A stretch of 64,000 nt of DNA from Hespellia stercorisuis DSM 15480 (GTDB taxonomy: Bacteria; Bacillota; Clostridia; Lachnospirales; Lachnospiraceae), in contig NZ_FQZY01000009.1 of the NCBI RefSeq assembly GCF_900142165.1, positions 49,508-113,507 on the forward strand. The letters are read 5' to 3'. Made by a program: the position numbers and the translations under genes. Below, piece after piece: positions 18,297 to 28,136 of the stretch. Positions within the stretch are counted from its first letter, which is position 1. The number at the start of each line of letters is the position of its first letter. Below the pieces are notes generated by a model. The model was given only the letters and a program-made list of their open reading frames with translations, had not been told where the DNA came from and did no database searches.

Positions 18297-18340
18297 GTCA
18301 ATAACAAATAAAAACAACAGTTTTTCAGGAGGTAAAGGCC

Positions 18341-19099
18341 ATGAAATTAGAAAAAAATAACATTATCGTTGAGCGCACATACAAACAGGTTTATCGTTGT
18401 GAAGAAGGCATCGCTAAAGTTTTTGACAAAAAGAAATATACAAAAGCAGATGTACTCAATGAAGCGTTAAATCAGGCAAGAATTGAAGAGACCGGACTGG
18501 ACGTTGCACCACTGAAGGAAGTGTCGGAAGTAGATGGAAAATGGGCGCTCCTTATTGAGGAGAAAAAGGGAAAAACACTGGCGGAAATGATCGAAGTAGA
18601 TCCGAAGAATCTCGCAAAATATATGAGTGATTTTGTAGATCTTCAGTTAGAAATTCACAGCAAAAAGGCTCCGTTACTGAACAAATTAAAAGATAAATTA
18701 TCACGTCAGATCAACAGTCTGAAGGATTTGGATGCAACAGCTAGATACGAGCTTCTCACCAGACTTGAGAGCATGCCAAAACATGACAAGGTCTGCCATG
18801 GTGACTTCAATCCGAGTAACGTAATCGTTGCGAAAAACGGAAAGATGTCCGTTGTTGACTGGGCTCATGCAACGCAGGGCAATGCAAGTGCAGATGCAGC
18901 TATGACATATCTCCTGTTTGCGTTGAAGGATCAGTCTGCAGCAGATATCTATCTTGACACATTCTGCAAGAAGAGTGACACAGCAAAACAGTACGTACAG
19001 CGTTGGCTTCCAATCGTGGCGGCAGCTCAGCTCACGAAGGATAATGAGTTCGAAAAAGATTTCCTGATGAAGTGGATCGATGTAATGGATTATCAATAG
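18341..19099 (+). CDS. APH-family phosphotransferase
   Basis: 252 residues of the aminoglycoside phosphotransferase/choline kinase-like fold. The catalytic loop is HGDFNPSNVIV (about residue 153) and the metal-binding motif is VVDWAHAT, equivalent to HGDxxxxN and IDxx. The ATP-site N-lobe is short. Typical members phosphorylate small molecules such as sugars, choline or antibiotics; the substrate cannot be told from the sequence. AGGAGG is ten bases upstream. Monocistronic, with its own promoter and a terminator shared with the opposite gene. Confidence 0.85.
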   Translation: MKLEKNNIIVERTYKQVYRCEEGIAKVFDKKKYTKADVLNEALNQARIEETGLDVAPLKEVSEVDGKWALLIEEKKGKTLAEMIEVDPKNLAKYMSDFVDLQLEIHSKKAPLLNKLKDKLSRQINSLKDLDATARYELLTRLESMPKHDKVCHGDFNPSNVIVAKNGKMSVVDWAHATQGNASADAAMTYLLFALKDQSAADIYLDTFCKKSDTAKQYVQRWLPIVAAAQLTKDNEFEKDFLMKWIDVMDYQ

Positions 19100-19117
19100 A
19101 AATAAATTGACTATAAT

Positions 19118-19152
19118 TAATAGCTGCCGTATTTACGGCAGCTATTAGTTTT
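19118..19152. terminator. Bidirectional terminator
   Basis: TAATAGCTGCCGT (19118-19130) pairs with ACGGCAGCTATTA (19135-19147), loop ATTT, then GTTTTTG on the plus strand. The minus-strand T-run is interrupted but the hairpin lies between two convergent genes and could serve both. Confidence 0.85.
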
Positions 19153-19169
19153 TGTAAGGTCATATTAAA

Positions 19170-20273
19170 TTACCAGCTCTGGAAAAATACATTCCCACCA
19201 ACATCGATTCCGGAATGTCCGGTCCATGATGATAAGAAGTAATAGCAGTCACTGACTGATGCGAGTCTTGCACCATTTAACGCATCTTGGGCCACCTGGT
19301 AAGCCAGGTCGGTATTGCCGGATGCAAGAGCATTTTCAAGACGTCCGGTCATGGCTGGCTCGAACTGTCCCGGAGCAAATACGACTCCGCTGATGGTGTT
19401 CGGGAAAGCACTGCTGTTGACACGATTCATAATGACTGTTGCAACTGCGAGCATGTAATCATACTGCTGATAAGCTTCGCAGGCAAGAATTGCTGCAAAG
19501 ACATCTAATTCGCTTGCATCCACGGAAATGGGAGAGCCGACATTTACTGAACCGGATTCACTTCCATCCACCTGAACACCGGAACCGCTCGCCGCGGCTG
19601 CCTCGGCCGCCGCAACTGCCGCAGCTTGAGCCGCGGCCTCCTCTGCAAGCCGTTGTGCTTCAGCTGCACGGGCATCTGATAACTGTGAATTGAAAGCGGC
19701 AAGATCGGTGGAAGTTTCTGCGGCCTTTCGCTCTAATTCAGCCTGTTTGTCCGTCGCATCATTCTGAACCTGAAGGAGGTAATCCTGCTGTGTCTCCAGA
19801 GTCTCCTGTTCTTGTGCGATAGCAGCCTGTGTATTCTGTAACTCTGTGATCATATTTCGGTCGTAGTCACTCACGTTCTGGATGAAATCAGCCTTGTTGA
19901 GAAAGTCTGTCATATCCTCTGCGGAACAAAGCATCTCCAAAAAAGATGAATCTCCGGTTTCATACATATATTTGATACGGGATTTCATGTCTGCGTACTG
20001 CTGGTCTTCTTTGGCGTGTGCGTCAGCCAGATCAGCCTGTGTTCTTGCAATCTCGCCGGAGACACTTTCAACCTGCCATTGAAGATTGTGGATCTCGTCA
20101 CTGATTGACACTAATTCGGTGTTGATGTCCGATAACTGATTTTGTAAATTGGAGGTCTGATTCTCCAGATTCTGGACATCGGTTGCCTGTACAGATAGCG
20201 TGGAACCCAATAAAGCAAAAGTACAAGCCAGTGTGATACATGAACGTAACCTGCATTTTGTTGTTTTTTTCAT
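19170..20273 (-). CDS. Secreted cell wall hydrolase, SleB/CwlJ type with coiled coil
   Basis: 367 residues. Signal peptide in the first 30 residues (basic start, then LACTFALLGSTLSVQA). Residues about 32-200 form a long coiled coil (VQNLENQTSNLQNQLSDI and following), like PcsB/CwlO-type N-domains. An alanine-rich linker leads to a C-terminal hydrolase_2 domain (about 255-367: ILACEAYQQYDYMLAVATVIMNR, PGQFEPAM, CYYFLSSW) as in SleB lytic enzymes; the Glu of ACEA is the likely catalytic residue. Probably cleaves peptidoglycan during growth or division. The start region has AAAGGAAA. Confidence 0.9.
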   Translation of the reverse strand: MKKTTKCRLRSCITLACTFALLGSTLSVQATDVQNLENQTSNLQNQLSDINTELVSISDEIHNLQWQVESVSGEIARTQADLADAHAKEDQQYADMKSRIKYMYETGDSSFLEMLCSAEDMTDFLNKADFIQNVSDYDRNMITELQNTQAAIAQEQETLETQQDYLLQVQNDATDKQAELERKAAETSTDLAAFNSQLSDARAAEAQRLAEEAAAQAAAVAAAEAAAASGSGVQVDGSESGSVNVGSPISVDASELDVFAAILACEAYQQYDYMLAVATVIMNRVNSSAFPNTISGVVFAPGQFEPAMTGRLENALASGNTDLAYQVAQDALNGARLASVSDCYYFLSSWTGHSGIDVGGNVFFQSW

Positions 20274-20455
20274 GATTATTTTTCCTTTCTAAAAAAGTTT
20301 GCCTGTGTATTATACTACAAATTGCTTTATTAAGCAAATTTTGATAGAATGAATTATAAGTTTAGCCGTCTGCATTACAAAATGCGAAAGTAAATTGTAA
20401 AGGAAAAAGTGTAAATGATAAACTGCAGGAGATAAAATATGGAAGGAATCAGATA

Positions 20456-21289
20456 ATGAAACGGAAAATAAAAATGATAGGCATGGATCTGGATGGAACA
20501 TTGCTGACGACAAAAAAAGAATTACTTCCTTATACAAGGGAGATCCTTCGGAAAGCAATTGACCAGGGTGTGGTGGTCCTTGCCGCAACTGGCCGTGCAT
20601 TGAGTGGTGTTCCACAGGAACTATTGGAGTTCCCGGGAATGCGGTATGTAGTGACTGCCAATGGAGCAAGAATCATAGATCAGCAATCAGAGAATATGAT
20701 ATTATATGAGAAGCTTTTGCCGTTAGAAAAAGCAAACCAGTTGTTGGATGTTTTTCGCAAATATGATACACTGTTAGAGGTATATTTTGATGGACGTGGA
20801 TATGTGAGCAGAGAGCATCTCAATAAGCTGAGCCACTATGTGCCTGATCCATATATGGTAAATTACATATCCAGAACACGGACATCGGTGGATGATCTTG
20901 AAGCATTGATTCAGGAAAAGCAGGCACCGATGGACAAGGTGCAGGCGCTGTTTTATGATTTGAAGGAGAGGCAGACTGTACTTGATGAGATTGAACAGTG
21001 GAATGATGTCTCGGTTGCCCATGCACTGGCGATGAACATTGAGGTGAATGCCGGCGGGGTCAATAAGGGATCAGCGATGCTGAGACTGGGGGAGATGCTT
21101 GGAATCCGCCGCGAAGAAATCATGGCGTGCGGAGATGGAAACAATGATCTTGACATGCTGAAGACCGTGGGATTTGCGGTTGCGATGAAAAATGCAGAAA
21201 GTTCTGTGAAGGCCGCAGCCGATTATATTACAGGAACGAATGATGAGCAAGGGGTGGCAAAAGCAATCGAGCATTTTGTGCTCAGGTAG
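20456..21289 (+). CDS. Cof-type HAD-superfamily phosphatase
   Basis: 277 residues. HAD motif I MDLDGTLLTTKKE near residue 10, motif II ATGRALSG, motif III Lys in NKGSAMLRLGE and motif IV GDGNNDLDML. The type IIB cap lies between. Cof/YidA-like enzymes dephosphorylate sugar phosphates or cofactor precursors; the substrate is not evident. Followed after 27 bases by uppP, possibly in the same transcript. A TTGCTT/AAGCAA inverted repeat (about 20323-20338) lies in the divergent upstream region. Confidence 0.92.
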   Translation: MKRKIKMIGMDLDGTLLTTKKELLPYTREILRKAIDQGVVVLAATGRALSGVPQELLEFPGMRYVVTANGARIIDQQSENMILYEKLLPLEKANQLLDVFRKYDTLLEVYFDGRGYVSREHLNKLSHYVPDPYMVNYISRTRTSVDDLEALIQEKQAPMDKVQALFYDLKERQTVLDEIEQWNDVSVAHALAMNIEVNAGGVNKGSAMLRLGEMLGIRREEIMACGDGNNDLDMLKTVGFAVAMKNAESSVKAAADYITGTNDEQGVAKAIEHFVLR

Positions 21290-21316
21290 TTTGTACTCAG
21301 ACAAGGAGGAGAGTAT

Positions 21317-22141
21317 ATGTTAGAGGCGTTAAAGGTAATCATACTTGGTATTGTGGAAGGAATCACAGAGTGGCTTCCAATCAGCAGTACCGGACATCTG
21401 ATTTTGGTGGAAGAATTTGTTAAACTGAATCTGAGCGACGCATTTGTGGCGATGTTCAATGTGGTGATTCAATTGGGAGCAATTTTGGCGGTGGTTGTGA
21501 TTTATTTCCATAAGCTGAATCCGTTTTCCCCGAAAAAGAGCGAGAAACAGAGGAAGCTGACGATTCAGTTGTGGATAAAGGTATTGATTGCATCGGTTCC
21601 GGCAGCGATTATTGGTCTGTTGTTCGATGACTTTATTGACGAACATTTTATGAATTATGTGGTTGTGGCGATCATGCTGATCGTGTACGGTGTATTGTTT
21701 ATCGTCGTGGAGAAACGGCATGAGGGTGTGGAGCCACAGGTGAAACGGCTGACGGAACTGACAATTCCCATGGTGCTGATCATCGGCGTGTTCCAGGTGC
21801 TGGCTCTGGTACCGGGAACCTCCCGTTCAGGTGCGACGATTATTGGAGCACTGCTGATTGGAACTGCTCGAAGCGTTGCCGCTGAGTTTACATTTTTCCT
21901 GGCAATCCCGGTTATGTTCGGGGCGAGCTTTCTTAAGATTGTAAAGTTCGGATTTCATTTTACAGGAGGAGAGTTCGGACTGCTGATGCTGGGGTGCGTG
22001 GTGTCGTTTGTGGTTTCGTACTTTGCCATCAAATTTTTGATGGGATATATCAAAAAGCATGATTTTAAAGTGTTTGGATATTACAGGATTGTTCTGGGAA
22101 TCCTGGTGCTGGCGTATTTTGGGATCACGTCATTGTTTTAA
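21317..22141 (+). CDS. uppP: Undecaprenyl-diphosphatase UppP/BacA
   Basis: 274 residues with about eight membrane helices. Signature motifs [15 protein letters not shown] at the N-terminus and [11 protein letters not shown] at about residue 165 form the active site. Recycles undecaprenyl pyrophosphate to the lipid carrier for cell wall synthesis and confers bacitracin tolerance. AAGGAGGAG lies before the ATG. Confidence 0.96.
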   Translation: MLEALKVIILGIVEGITEWLPISSTGHLILVEEFVKLNLSDAFVAMFNVVIQLGAILAVVVIYFHKLNPFSPKKSEKQRKLTIQLWIKVLIASVPAAIIGLLFDDFIDEHFMNYVVVAIMLIVYGVLFIVVEKRHEGVEPQVKRLTELTIPMVLIIGVFQVLALVPGTSRSGATIIGALLIGTARSVAAEFTFFLAIPVMFGASFLKIVKFGFHFTGGEFGLLMLGCVVSFVVSYFAIKFLMGYIKKHDFKVFGYYRIVLGILVLAYFGITSLF

Positions 22142-22201
22142 GACTGCCGTGCATATGGCAGGGAGCATCCAAAGCGTCAGGAAGGCATAAGAAGAATATA
22201 G

Positions 22202-22246
22202 AAGTGGCGAGGACGCAGCGGATTGTGAAATCGCCACTTGTTTTTT
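22202..22246 (+). terminator. uppP terminator carrying the dispersed motif
   Basis: AAGTGGCGA (22202-22210) pairs with TCGCCACTT (22231-22239), followed by GTTTTTT. The loop contains GCAGCGGATTGTGAAA, related to the dispersed GCGGATTGCGAATG motif. Confidence 0.85.
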
Positions 22247-22321
22247 GCCCGAAACATGGTAGAATGAAAAAGTGTATATTTATACAGAGATTAGAAGTAA
22301 ATTCAGAGGAGGAATTATATT

Positions 22322-23143
22322 ATGAAAATGAAAAAGATTTTGAGTGCGGTTCTTGTGGCAGCGTGTGCCGTATCTTTGGCAGCATGTGGCGGTTCCGGTA
22401 AAGAGAGCGGTTCTGCAGCGTCAGGCTCCACATCGGCAAAGATCGAGACCCCGGATGATTTGGAGGGCAAGAAGATTGGTGTTCAGACAGGTACGACAGG
22501 AGATCTGTACGTCACAGATGATTACGGCGATGAGAGTGTAGAGCGCTACAACAAAGGATTTGAGGCAGTACAGGCTCTGACACAGGGGAAAATCGATGCA
22601 GTGGTAATCGATGACCAGCCGGCCAAGACATTTGTGGAGGAGAATAAGGGACTGAAGATTCTTGATACTGCATACACCGAAGAGGATTATGCAATGTGCT
22701 TCAAGAAGGACAGTGAGCTTGTGCCTCAGTTCAACACAGCAATCAAGGAATTAAAAGAAGACGGAACATTTGACCAGATTGTAAGCTACTATATTGATGG
22801 TGAAGAGAGCGGAGAAGCTGTTCGTTATGAGTCACCTGCGGATACAGACAGAAGCAAAGGATCTCTTGTGATGGCTACAAACGCTGAGTTCCCGCCATAT
22901 GAGTATTATGAGGGGGATGCAGTTGTCGGCATCGACGCAGATTTCGCACAGGCAATCGCGGACAAGCTGGGAATGGAATTGAAGATCGAAGACATGGCAT
23001 TTGACTCTATCATCACAGCAGTGCAGGGCGGAAAAGCTGATTTTGGCGCAGCAGGTATGACCGTGACTGAGGAGAGAGCAACGCAGGTTGATTTCACAGA
23101 CAGCTACTATACAGGACGTCAGGTTATCATCGTAAAAGAATAA
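22322..23143 (+). CDS. Amino acid ABC transporter substrate-binding lipoprotein
   Basis: 273 residues. Signal peptide with lipobox SLAAC, lipidated Cys at residue 22, followed by a Gly/Ser linker. SBP_bac_3 family: IGVQTGTTGDLYV, then ATNAEFPPYEYYEGDAVVGIDADF and the closing lobe TVTEERATQVDFTDSYYTG. Binds a polar amino acid (cystine, glutamine or arginine are possible) outside the membrane. The two lobes appear in swapped order relative to the usual family, see findings. Forms a transporter with the next two genes. Strong GAGGAGG site. Confidence 0.93.
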   Translation: MKMKKILSAVLVAACAVSLAACGGSGKESGSAASGSTSAKIETPDDLEGKKIGVQTGTTGDLYVTDDYGDESVERYNKGFEAVQALTQGKIDAVVIDDQPAKTFVEENKGLKILDTAYTEEDYAMCFKKDSELVPQFNTAIKELKEDGTFDQIVSYYIDGEESGEAVRYESPADTDRSKGSLVMATNAEFPPYEYYEGDAVVGIDADFAQAIADKLGMELKIEDMAFDSIITAVQGGKADFGAAGMTVTEERATQVDFTDSYYTGRQVIIVKE

Positions 23144-23182
23144 TCGGGACAGTTTAGAAAAAAAGAATGAGAAGGAATGAAG

Positions 23183-23872
23183 ATGCAGAATTTCAAAGAT
23201 AAATTCGTCATGGACTTTATAACAGATGACCGCTGGCACTATCTGACAGATGGTTTGAAGGTTACACTTGAGATTACATTTCTGGCAGTAATTCTGGGTG
23301 TGGTGATCGGTTTTATACTGGCGGTTGTACGCTCAACCCACGACAAGACAGGGAAGATGAAGATTGCAAATGTAATCTGCAACATCTATATTACGGTGAT
23401 TCGTGGAACACCGGTCGTTGTCCAGCTGATGATCATTTATTTCGTAGTGTTCGGAAGTATGGATATTAATAAAATATTGGTTGCAATACTGGCATTTGGT
23501 ATGAACTCGGGTGCGTATGTGGCAGAGATATTCCGTTCCGGAATCATGTCCATCGACGCAGGTCAGTTTGAGGCCGGACGCAGTCTGGGGTTCAACTACA
23601 GACAGACCATGATGTATATCATTATGCCGCAGGCGTTTAAAAATGTACTGCCGGCTCTCGGCAACGAGTTTATCGTATTGCTGAAGGAAACTTCTGTATC
23701 GGGGTATATTGCATTGCAGGATCTGACCAAGGGTGGCGATATTATCCGAAGCCGTACGTACGATGCGCTCCTTCCGCTGCTTGCGGTCGCTCTGATTTAT
23801 CTGGTTATGGTTATGATTTTCACTAAACTTGTAAGCATACTGGAAAGGAGGCTGCGTAACAGTGATCACTAA
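23183..23872 (+). CDS. Amino acid ABC transporter permease
   Basis: 229 residues from ATG 23183; the ATG at 23177 is directly after GAAGGA (23171-23176) so the second is preferred. HisM/GlnP-type permease with about five membrane helices and the EAA loop [25 protein letters not shown], where the ATPase docks. One permease gene implies a homodimeric channel. It overlaps the ATPase gene by 11 bases. Confidence 0.94.
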   Translation: MQNFKDKFVMDFITDDRWHYLTDGLKVTLEITFLAVILGVVIGFILAVVRSTHDKTGKMKIANVICNIYITVIRGTPVVVQLMIIYFVVFGSMDINKILVAILAFGMNSGAYVAEIFRSGIMSIDAGQFEAGRSLGFNYRQTMMYIIMPQAFKNVLPALGNEFIVLLKETSVSGYIALQDLTKGGDIIRSRTYDALLPLLAVALIYLVMVMIFTKLVSILERRLRNSDH

Positions 23873-24611
23873 TGGAGAAGTTTTGATTAAGGTAGAGAAT
23901 GTGCATAAGATCTACAACGAGGGGCGTCTGCACGCCCTCAACGGAGTGTCAAATGAGATAAAAAAAGGGGAAGTTGTCGTGGTTGTCGGACCATCCGGAT
24001 CGGGGAAATCTACATTTCTTCGTTCCTTGAATCTTCTGGAGACACCGTCTACAGGAAAGATTTATTTCGAGGGTGTGGATATCACGAGTAAGAAGACGGA
24101 TATCGATAAACACCGCCAGAAAATGGGAATGGTGTTCCAGCACTTCAACCTGTTTCCACACAAGACGATTATTGACAACATTACGCTGGCACCGATCAAG
24201 CTCCTGAAAAAGAGCAAGGCGGATGCCGAGAAAGAGGCGATGGAGCTGCTGAAGCTGGTTGGGCTACAGGAGAAGGCAAATGCTTACCCGTCGCAGCTAT
24301 CCGGCGGACAGAAGCAGCGTATCGCGATTATCCGTTCGCTGGCGATGGATCCGGATGTGATGCTGTTTGATGAGCCGACATCGGCTCTGGATCCGGAGAT
24401 GGTAGGTGAGGTTCTGGAATTGATGAAGAAGCTTGCCCGCGATGGTATGACCATGGTTGTCGTGACGCACGAGATGGGATTTGCAAAAGAGGTAGGAACC
24501 CGGGTAATCTTTATGGATGCCGGGCAGATCAAGGAAGAGGGCGTACCGAAGGAATTCTTTGAGCATCCGAAGGAACCACGGCTTCAGGACTTTTTGTCAA
24601 AGATTCTCTAA
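23862..24611 (+). CDS. Amino acid ABC transporter ATP-binding protein (GlnQ-like)
   Basis: 249 residues, GTG start after AAAGGAGG. Walker [18 protein letters not shown]-loop [11 protein letters not shown], signature [11 protein letters not shown], Walker [15 protein letters not shown], and the switch His in [10 protein letters not shown]. The polar amino acid class is clear from NLFPHKT and the absence of a C-terminal regulatory domain. Powers uptake through the preceding permease. Confidence 0.96.
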   Translation: MITNGEVLIKVENVHKIYNEGRLHALNGVSNEIKKGEVVVVVGPSGSGKSTFLRSLNLLETPSTGKIYFEGVDITSKKTDIDKHRQKMGMVFQHFNLFPHKTIIDNITLAPIKLLKKSKADAEKEAMELLKLVGLQEKANAYPSQLSGGQKQRIAIIRSLAMDPDVMLFDEPTSALDPEMVGEVLELMKKLARDGMTMVVVTHEMGFAKEVGTRVIFMDAGQIKEEGVPKEFFEHPKEPRLQDFLSKIL

Positions 24612-24738
24612 CGCATAGAAACAAGACCGGGAGTACACAAAAGGAATGCTGCTTTTGGGGGACATGGAGCTCATTTGGAGAAGAATGGGCGTGTAAGATA
24701 CAGGGAGATGATAAATAAAAAAGAAAGGAGATTTTACA

Positions 24739-26166
24739 ATGAAAAAAGGATTTTATGTTGCACTGGCGGCAGTTCTGGCGTTCTCTATGGCTGGCTGTTC
24801 GTCTAAAAAAGACACGAGTGGCTCGACACCGGACAAGAAAGCGGAGGCTGTTGGCGAGGTAGACGGCTCGTTGAAGAGCTTTACGAATGGAACGCTGGTA
24901 ATCACAGATGAAAAGAAGGAGGAGTTGTCCTTCAAGATTACTTCAAAGGCAAAGTTTACCTGTAAAAATATGCTTGCCGGTGACAATGTAACGGTTATCT
25001 ATGATGGGAAAATCCAGGGAACAAATACGGCAAATGCGGTTGTAACTGAAGTGGAGGACAAGGGTGGAAAGACGACGGAGGCAAAGCAGCAGGAAATTGT
25101 TGGAACGCTGAAGGCATATTCGAACAACTCCCTTACGCTGAAGACGAATGACGGAAAAGAGTATGTGTTCAGCATCGTGGGTGCAAAGCAGGTATATAAA
25201 AATGGTATTGAGCCGGGAAACTGGATCCATGTCATCTATACAGGGACGATTAACGGTACAGATACATCGGGAGTCAAGGTGGTAGAAATTACTGATGACA
25301 GTGACAACGTGAAGCAGGAACAGGCAAAGGTCGCAATTAAGGACGTCAACGAAGCGGTATGGGCGACGGCATCAGTCAATGTGAGGGATAACTACACTAC
25401 AAACGCAAATGTACTGGGAACACTGGCGGCCAATGATGAGGTGACGAGAACAGGAACCTGTGATAATGGCTGGTCAAGAATCACATATAATGGGAACACA
25501 GCGTATGTATATGGAGATTATCTGACAACCACTGCACCGCCCGCACCGACACAGCCGGCACCGGCTGCTGCGAATCCTCAGCCATCTCAGCCAGCACAGC
25601 CTGCACAACCTGCACAACCGGCACCCACAGGTGATGCTGGAAACACTGCAGACGCGGGTGATGCTGGAAACACCGGAGATACTGGAGATGCCGGAGATAC
25701 TGCTGATGCCGGTGACAGCGGAGACAACATGCGGGTAGACGGAGGCTATGTGGTTAGCCTGACAGCGGACGGAGTATTGACACTTGACATTAATAACGCG
25801 GACTATGCATTTAATATCACGAATGCACAGCAGAATTATACAAATGGTATTCTTGTGGGAAATGAAGTGACGATCACTTACACAGGGGATATCTCAGATT
25901 CTCTCAACGCGGTAGTGTATACGGTTACAGATGCGGACAGCAACACGGATAACCAGTCTCGGATTACCGGTACAGTTCAGGGTGCCAGCATGAACAGTTT
26001 TGAACTGGCGACAGATGACAATGCAATACTTGCAATTTCTACAGATGGGGCAACAATCAATGTGGACGGGCTGACAGAGGGAAGCCGTGTTACTGTGACA
26101 CTGGATCTGAGCCAGACAGTCAGCGAATCTAACTTATTTTATGCGGCACAGGTTGATCCTGAATAA
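24739..26166 (+). CDS. Lipoprotein with SH3 domain
   Basis: 475 residues. Lipobox FSMAGC, Cys20. Two similar beta domains follow (about 40-105 and 115-185: GEVDGSLKSFTNGTLVI / VGTLKAYSNNSLTLKTNDG), then a bacterial SH3 domain (about 205-265: ATASVNVRDNYTTNANVLGTL, GWSRITYNGNTAYVYGDYL). A proline/alanine- and TGDAG-rich low-complexity linker (about 268-330) precedes two more beta domains. Bound to the membrane, probably touching peptidoglycan through the SH3 domain. Function unknown. AAAGGAG lies eight bases before the ATG. Confidence 0.85.
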   Translation: MKKGFYVALAAVLAFSMAGCSSKKDTSGSTPDKKAEAVGEVDGSLKSFTNGTLVITDEKKEELSFKITSKAKFTCKNMLAGDNVTVIYDGKIQGTNTANAVVTEVEDKGGKTTEAKQQEIVGTLKAYSNNSLTLKTNDGKEYVFSIVGAKQVYKNGIEPGNWIHVIYTGTINGTDTSGVKVVEITDDSDNVKQEQAKVAIKDVNEAVWATASVNVRDNYTTNANVLGTLAANDEVTRTGTCDNGWSRITYNGNTAYVYGDYLTTTAPPAPTQPAPAAANPQPSQPAQPAQPAQPAPTGDAGNTADAGDAGNTGDTGDAGDTADAGDSGDNMRVDGGYVVSLTADGVLTLDINNADYAFNITNAQQNYTNGILVGNEVTITYTGDISDSLNAVVYTVTDADSNTDNQSRITGTVQGASMNSFELATDDNAILAISTDGATINVDGLTEGSRVTVTLDLSQTVSESNLFYAAQVDPE

Positions 26167-26175
26167 GCATATTCA

Positions 26176-26200
26176 ACTTCAAGTGCGCGGAGCACGAAGT
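26176..26200 (+). repeat. Dispersed hairpin CACTTcaaGTGC family, copy 1
   Basis: ACTTC-aa-GTGC / GCAC-GAAGT with a five-base loop GCGGA. Same family at 50987-51018 and 59595-59649 and, reversed, near 39025-39080. Confidence 0.6.
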
Positions 26201-26280
26201 GATGGATTGAGGAAATATCTGCTTTATCGTGCAGAATAAAAAGTAAAGATTTTGGAGAACAGATACCAAATCTGTCATAC

Positions 26281-26324
26281 AAAAAAGAGCGGAGTGACTG
26301 AAAACAGACACTTTGCTCTTTTTT
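26281..26324. terminator. Terminator after the SH3 lipoprotein
   Basis: AAAAAAGAGC (26281-26290) pairs with GCTCTTTTTT (26315-26324), with an inner AGTG/CACT. T-run is part of the stem, so it can act on both strands. Confidence 0.85.
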
Positions 26325-26369
26325 GCAAATCTGCTATACTTGTGAGAAGAAAGTGAAAGGTATAGATGC

Positions 26370-28136
26370 ATGAATTACGAGAGAATAAAAAAAGCAAAAT
26401 TTATAGAGCGTCCCAACCGGTTTATTGCCCGTGTGGAGATTGAAGGTGTACAGGAAACTGTGCATGTTAAGAACACGGGACGGTGCGCAGAATTGCTGCG
26501 TCCGGGGGCGGAGGTCTTTGTACAGGAGAGCGACAATCCGGAGCGGAAAACAAAGTGGGATCTGATCGCTGTGAAAAAAGAAGGACGGATGATCAATATG
26601 GACTCTCAGGTTCCAAATAAAGTGGTGAAGGAGTGGATCGAGGCTGGGAATTTATTTCCCGGAGCATCATTGATCCGCCCGGAGACTACGTATGGAAACT
26701 CGCGGTTTGATCTCTATGTGGAAGTGCAGGGAAGAAAAATATTTATCGAGGTCAAAGGTGTGACACTGGAGGAAGAGGGCGTAGTCCGTTTCCCGGACGC
26801 GCCGAGTGAGCGCGCAGTGAAGCATGTGGAGGAACTGGCACAGGCGGTGAAGGCGGGCTATGAGGCCTATGTTTTCTTTGTTGTACAGATGCGCGGTGTC
26901 CGTTATCTGACGCCTAATATGGATACGCATCCGGCCTTCGGGGAGGCTTTGCGCAGGGCGAAAGAAACGGGGGTACACGTAATCGCTTATGACTGTGATG
27001 TGACAAAAGACAGCATTTCCATAAGGGAGAACGTGCCTGTGGTCTTATACAGCCCTGTGCTGAAGGAGGCGGTGGAACCGCTGGTGAAGTGGTATCGCGC
27101 AAACAGACGGCAGCTGCCGTGGCGGGAGAATGTGACGCCGTACCGTGTGTGGGTGTCGGAGATTATGCTGCAGCAGACCCGTGTGGAGGCAGTAAAGCCC
27201 TATTACGAGCGATTCCTGAAGACTCTGCCCACAGTGCAGGATCTGGCTGCAGCGAAGGAGGATACTCTGCTCAAGCTCTGGGAGGGCCTTGGATATTACA
27301 ACCGTATCCGCAATATGCAGAAGGCGGCACAGCAGATCGTGTATGATTACAACGGAGAATTTCCAGAGAGCTATGAGGCTATCCACTCGCTTACCGGAAT
27401 CGGAAACTATACCGCCGGGGCGATCGGTTCCTTTGCATTCGGCATTCCAAAGCCCGCCGTGGACGGCAATGTGATGCGGGTGTTCTCACGGCTGACGGCA
27501 AGCTATGAGGATATCATGAAAGCAAGTGCCCGGAGTATGGCGGAAAAGGCGATTGAGGAAGTAATCCCGGAGGATGCGGTGAGTGATTTTAACCAGGGCC
27601 TCATCGAACTCGGTGCCCTCGTATGTGTTCCGAACGGGGAGGCAAAGTGCGGGATCTGTCCCCTGGCACATATCTGCAGGGCGAGGGCAGAGGGGCTTGT
27701 GGGAGAACTGCCGATCAAAAAGAAAGCAAAAGACCGCCGCATTGAGAAGCGGACGGTTCTCATTTTCAAAGATGGAGAGTCGGTTGCAATCCACAAGCGG
27801 CCGGCAGAGGGGCTTCTTGCCGGGCTTTACGAGCTTCCGAATGAACTGGGGGAGATGACGAGAAAAGAGGTCATCGAATACAGCAGAACAATCGGACTGG
27901 CGCCGATACGTGTGAAAAAACTTCCTGCTGCGAAGCATATTTTCAGCCATATAGAATGGCAGATGACCGGGTATGTGGTACAGGTAGATGAGCTGGAGAA
28001 AAACTGCAGGGAGAGCATGATATTTGCCAGTCCCGCAGAGGTGGAGAAAGAGTATTCGATTCCGTCAGCATTTTCAAAATATATGCAGTATCTTAATATC
28101 GAAGTCGGAGCCGATCGGGCAGGGCGAAAAGGTTAA
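26370..28136 (+). CDS. SfsA nuclease / MutY adenine glycosylase fusion
   Basis: 588 residues in one frame. Residues 1-230 are SfsA: FIARVEIEGVQETVHVKNTGRCAELL, YGNSRFDLYVE and a PD-(D/E)XK-like FIEVKGVTL with APSERAVKHVEEL. Residues about 235-580 are MutY: LPWRENVTPYRVWVSEIMLQQTRVE, helix-hairpin-helix LTGIGNYTAGAI, catalytic Asp in AVDGNVMRV, [4Fe-4S] cysteines CGICPLAHIC, and a C-terminal NUDIX-like 8-oxoG recognition domain (HKRPAEGLLAGLYELP). MutY removes A opposite 8-oxoguanine. Each part is near its normal length, and no internal start with a good ribosome binding site was seen at the junction. Confidence 0.93.
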   Translation: MNYERIKKAKFIERPNRFIARVEIEGVQETVHVKNTGRCAELLRPGAEVFVQESDNPERKTKWDLIAVKKEGRMINMDSQVPNKVVKEWIEAGNLFPGASLIRPETTYGNSRFDLYVEVQGRKIFIEVKGVTLEEEGVVRFPDAPSERAVKHVEELAQAVKAGYEAYVFFVVQMRGVRYLTPNMDTHPAFGEALRRAKETGVHVIAYDCDVTKDSISIRENVPVVLYSPVLKEAVEPLVKWYRANRRQLPWRENVTPYRVWVSEIMLQQTRVEAVKPYYERFLKTLPTVQDLAAAKEDTLLKLWEGLGYYNRIRNMQKAAQQIVYDYNGEFPESYEAIHSLTGIGNYTAGAIGSFAFGIPKPAVDGNVMRVFSRLTASYEDIMKASARSMAEKAIEEVIPEDAVSDFNQGLIELGALVCVPNGEAKCGICPLAHICRARAEGLVGELPIKKKAKDRRIEKRTVLIFKDGESVAIHKRPAEGLLAGLYELPNELGEMTRKEVIEYSRTIGLAPIRVKKLPAAKHIFSHIEWQMTGYVVQVDELEKNCRESMIFASPAEVEKEYSIPSAFSKYMQYLNIEVGADRAGRKG

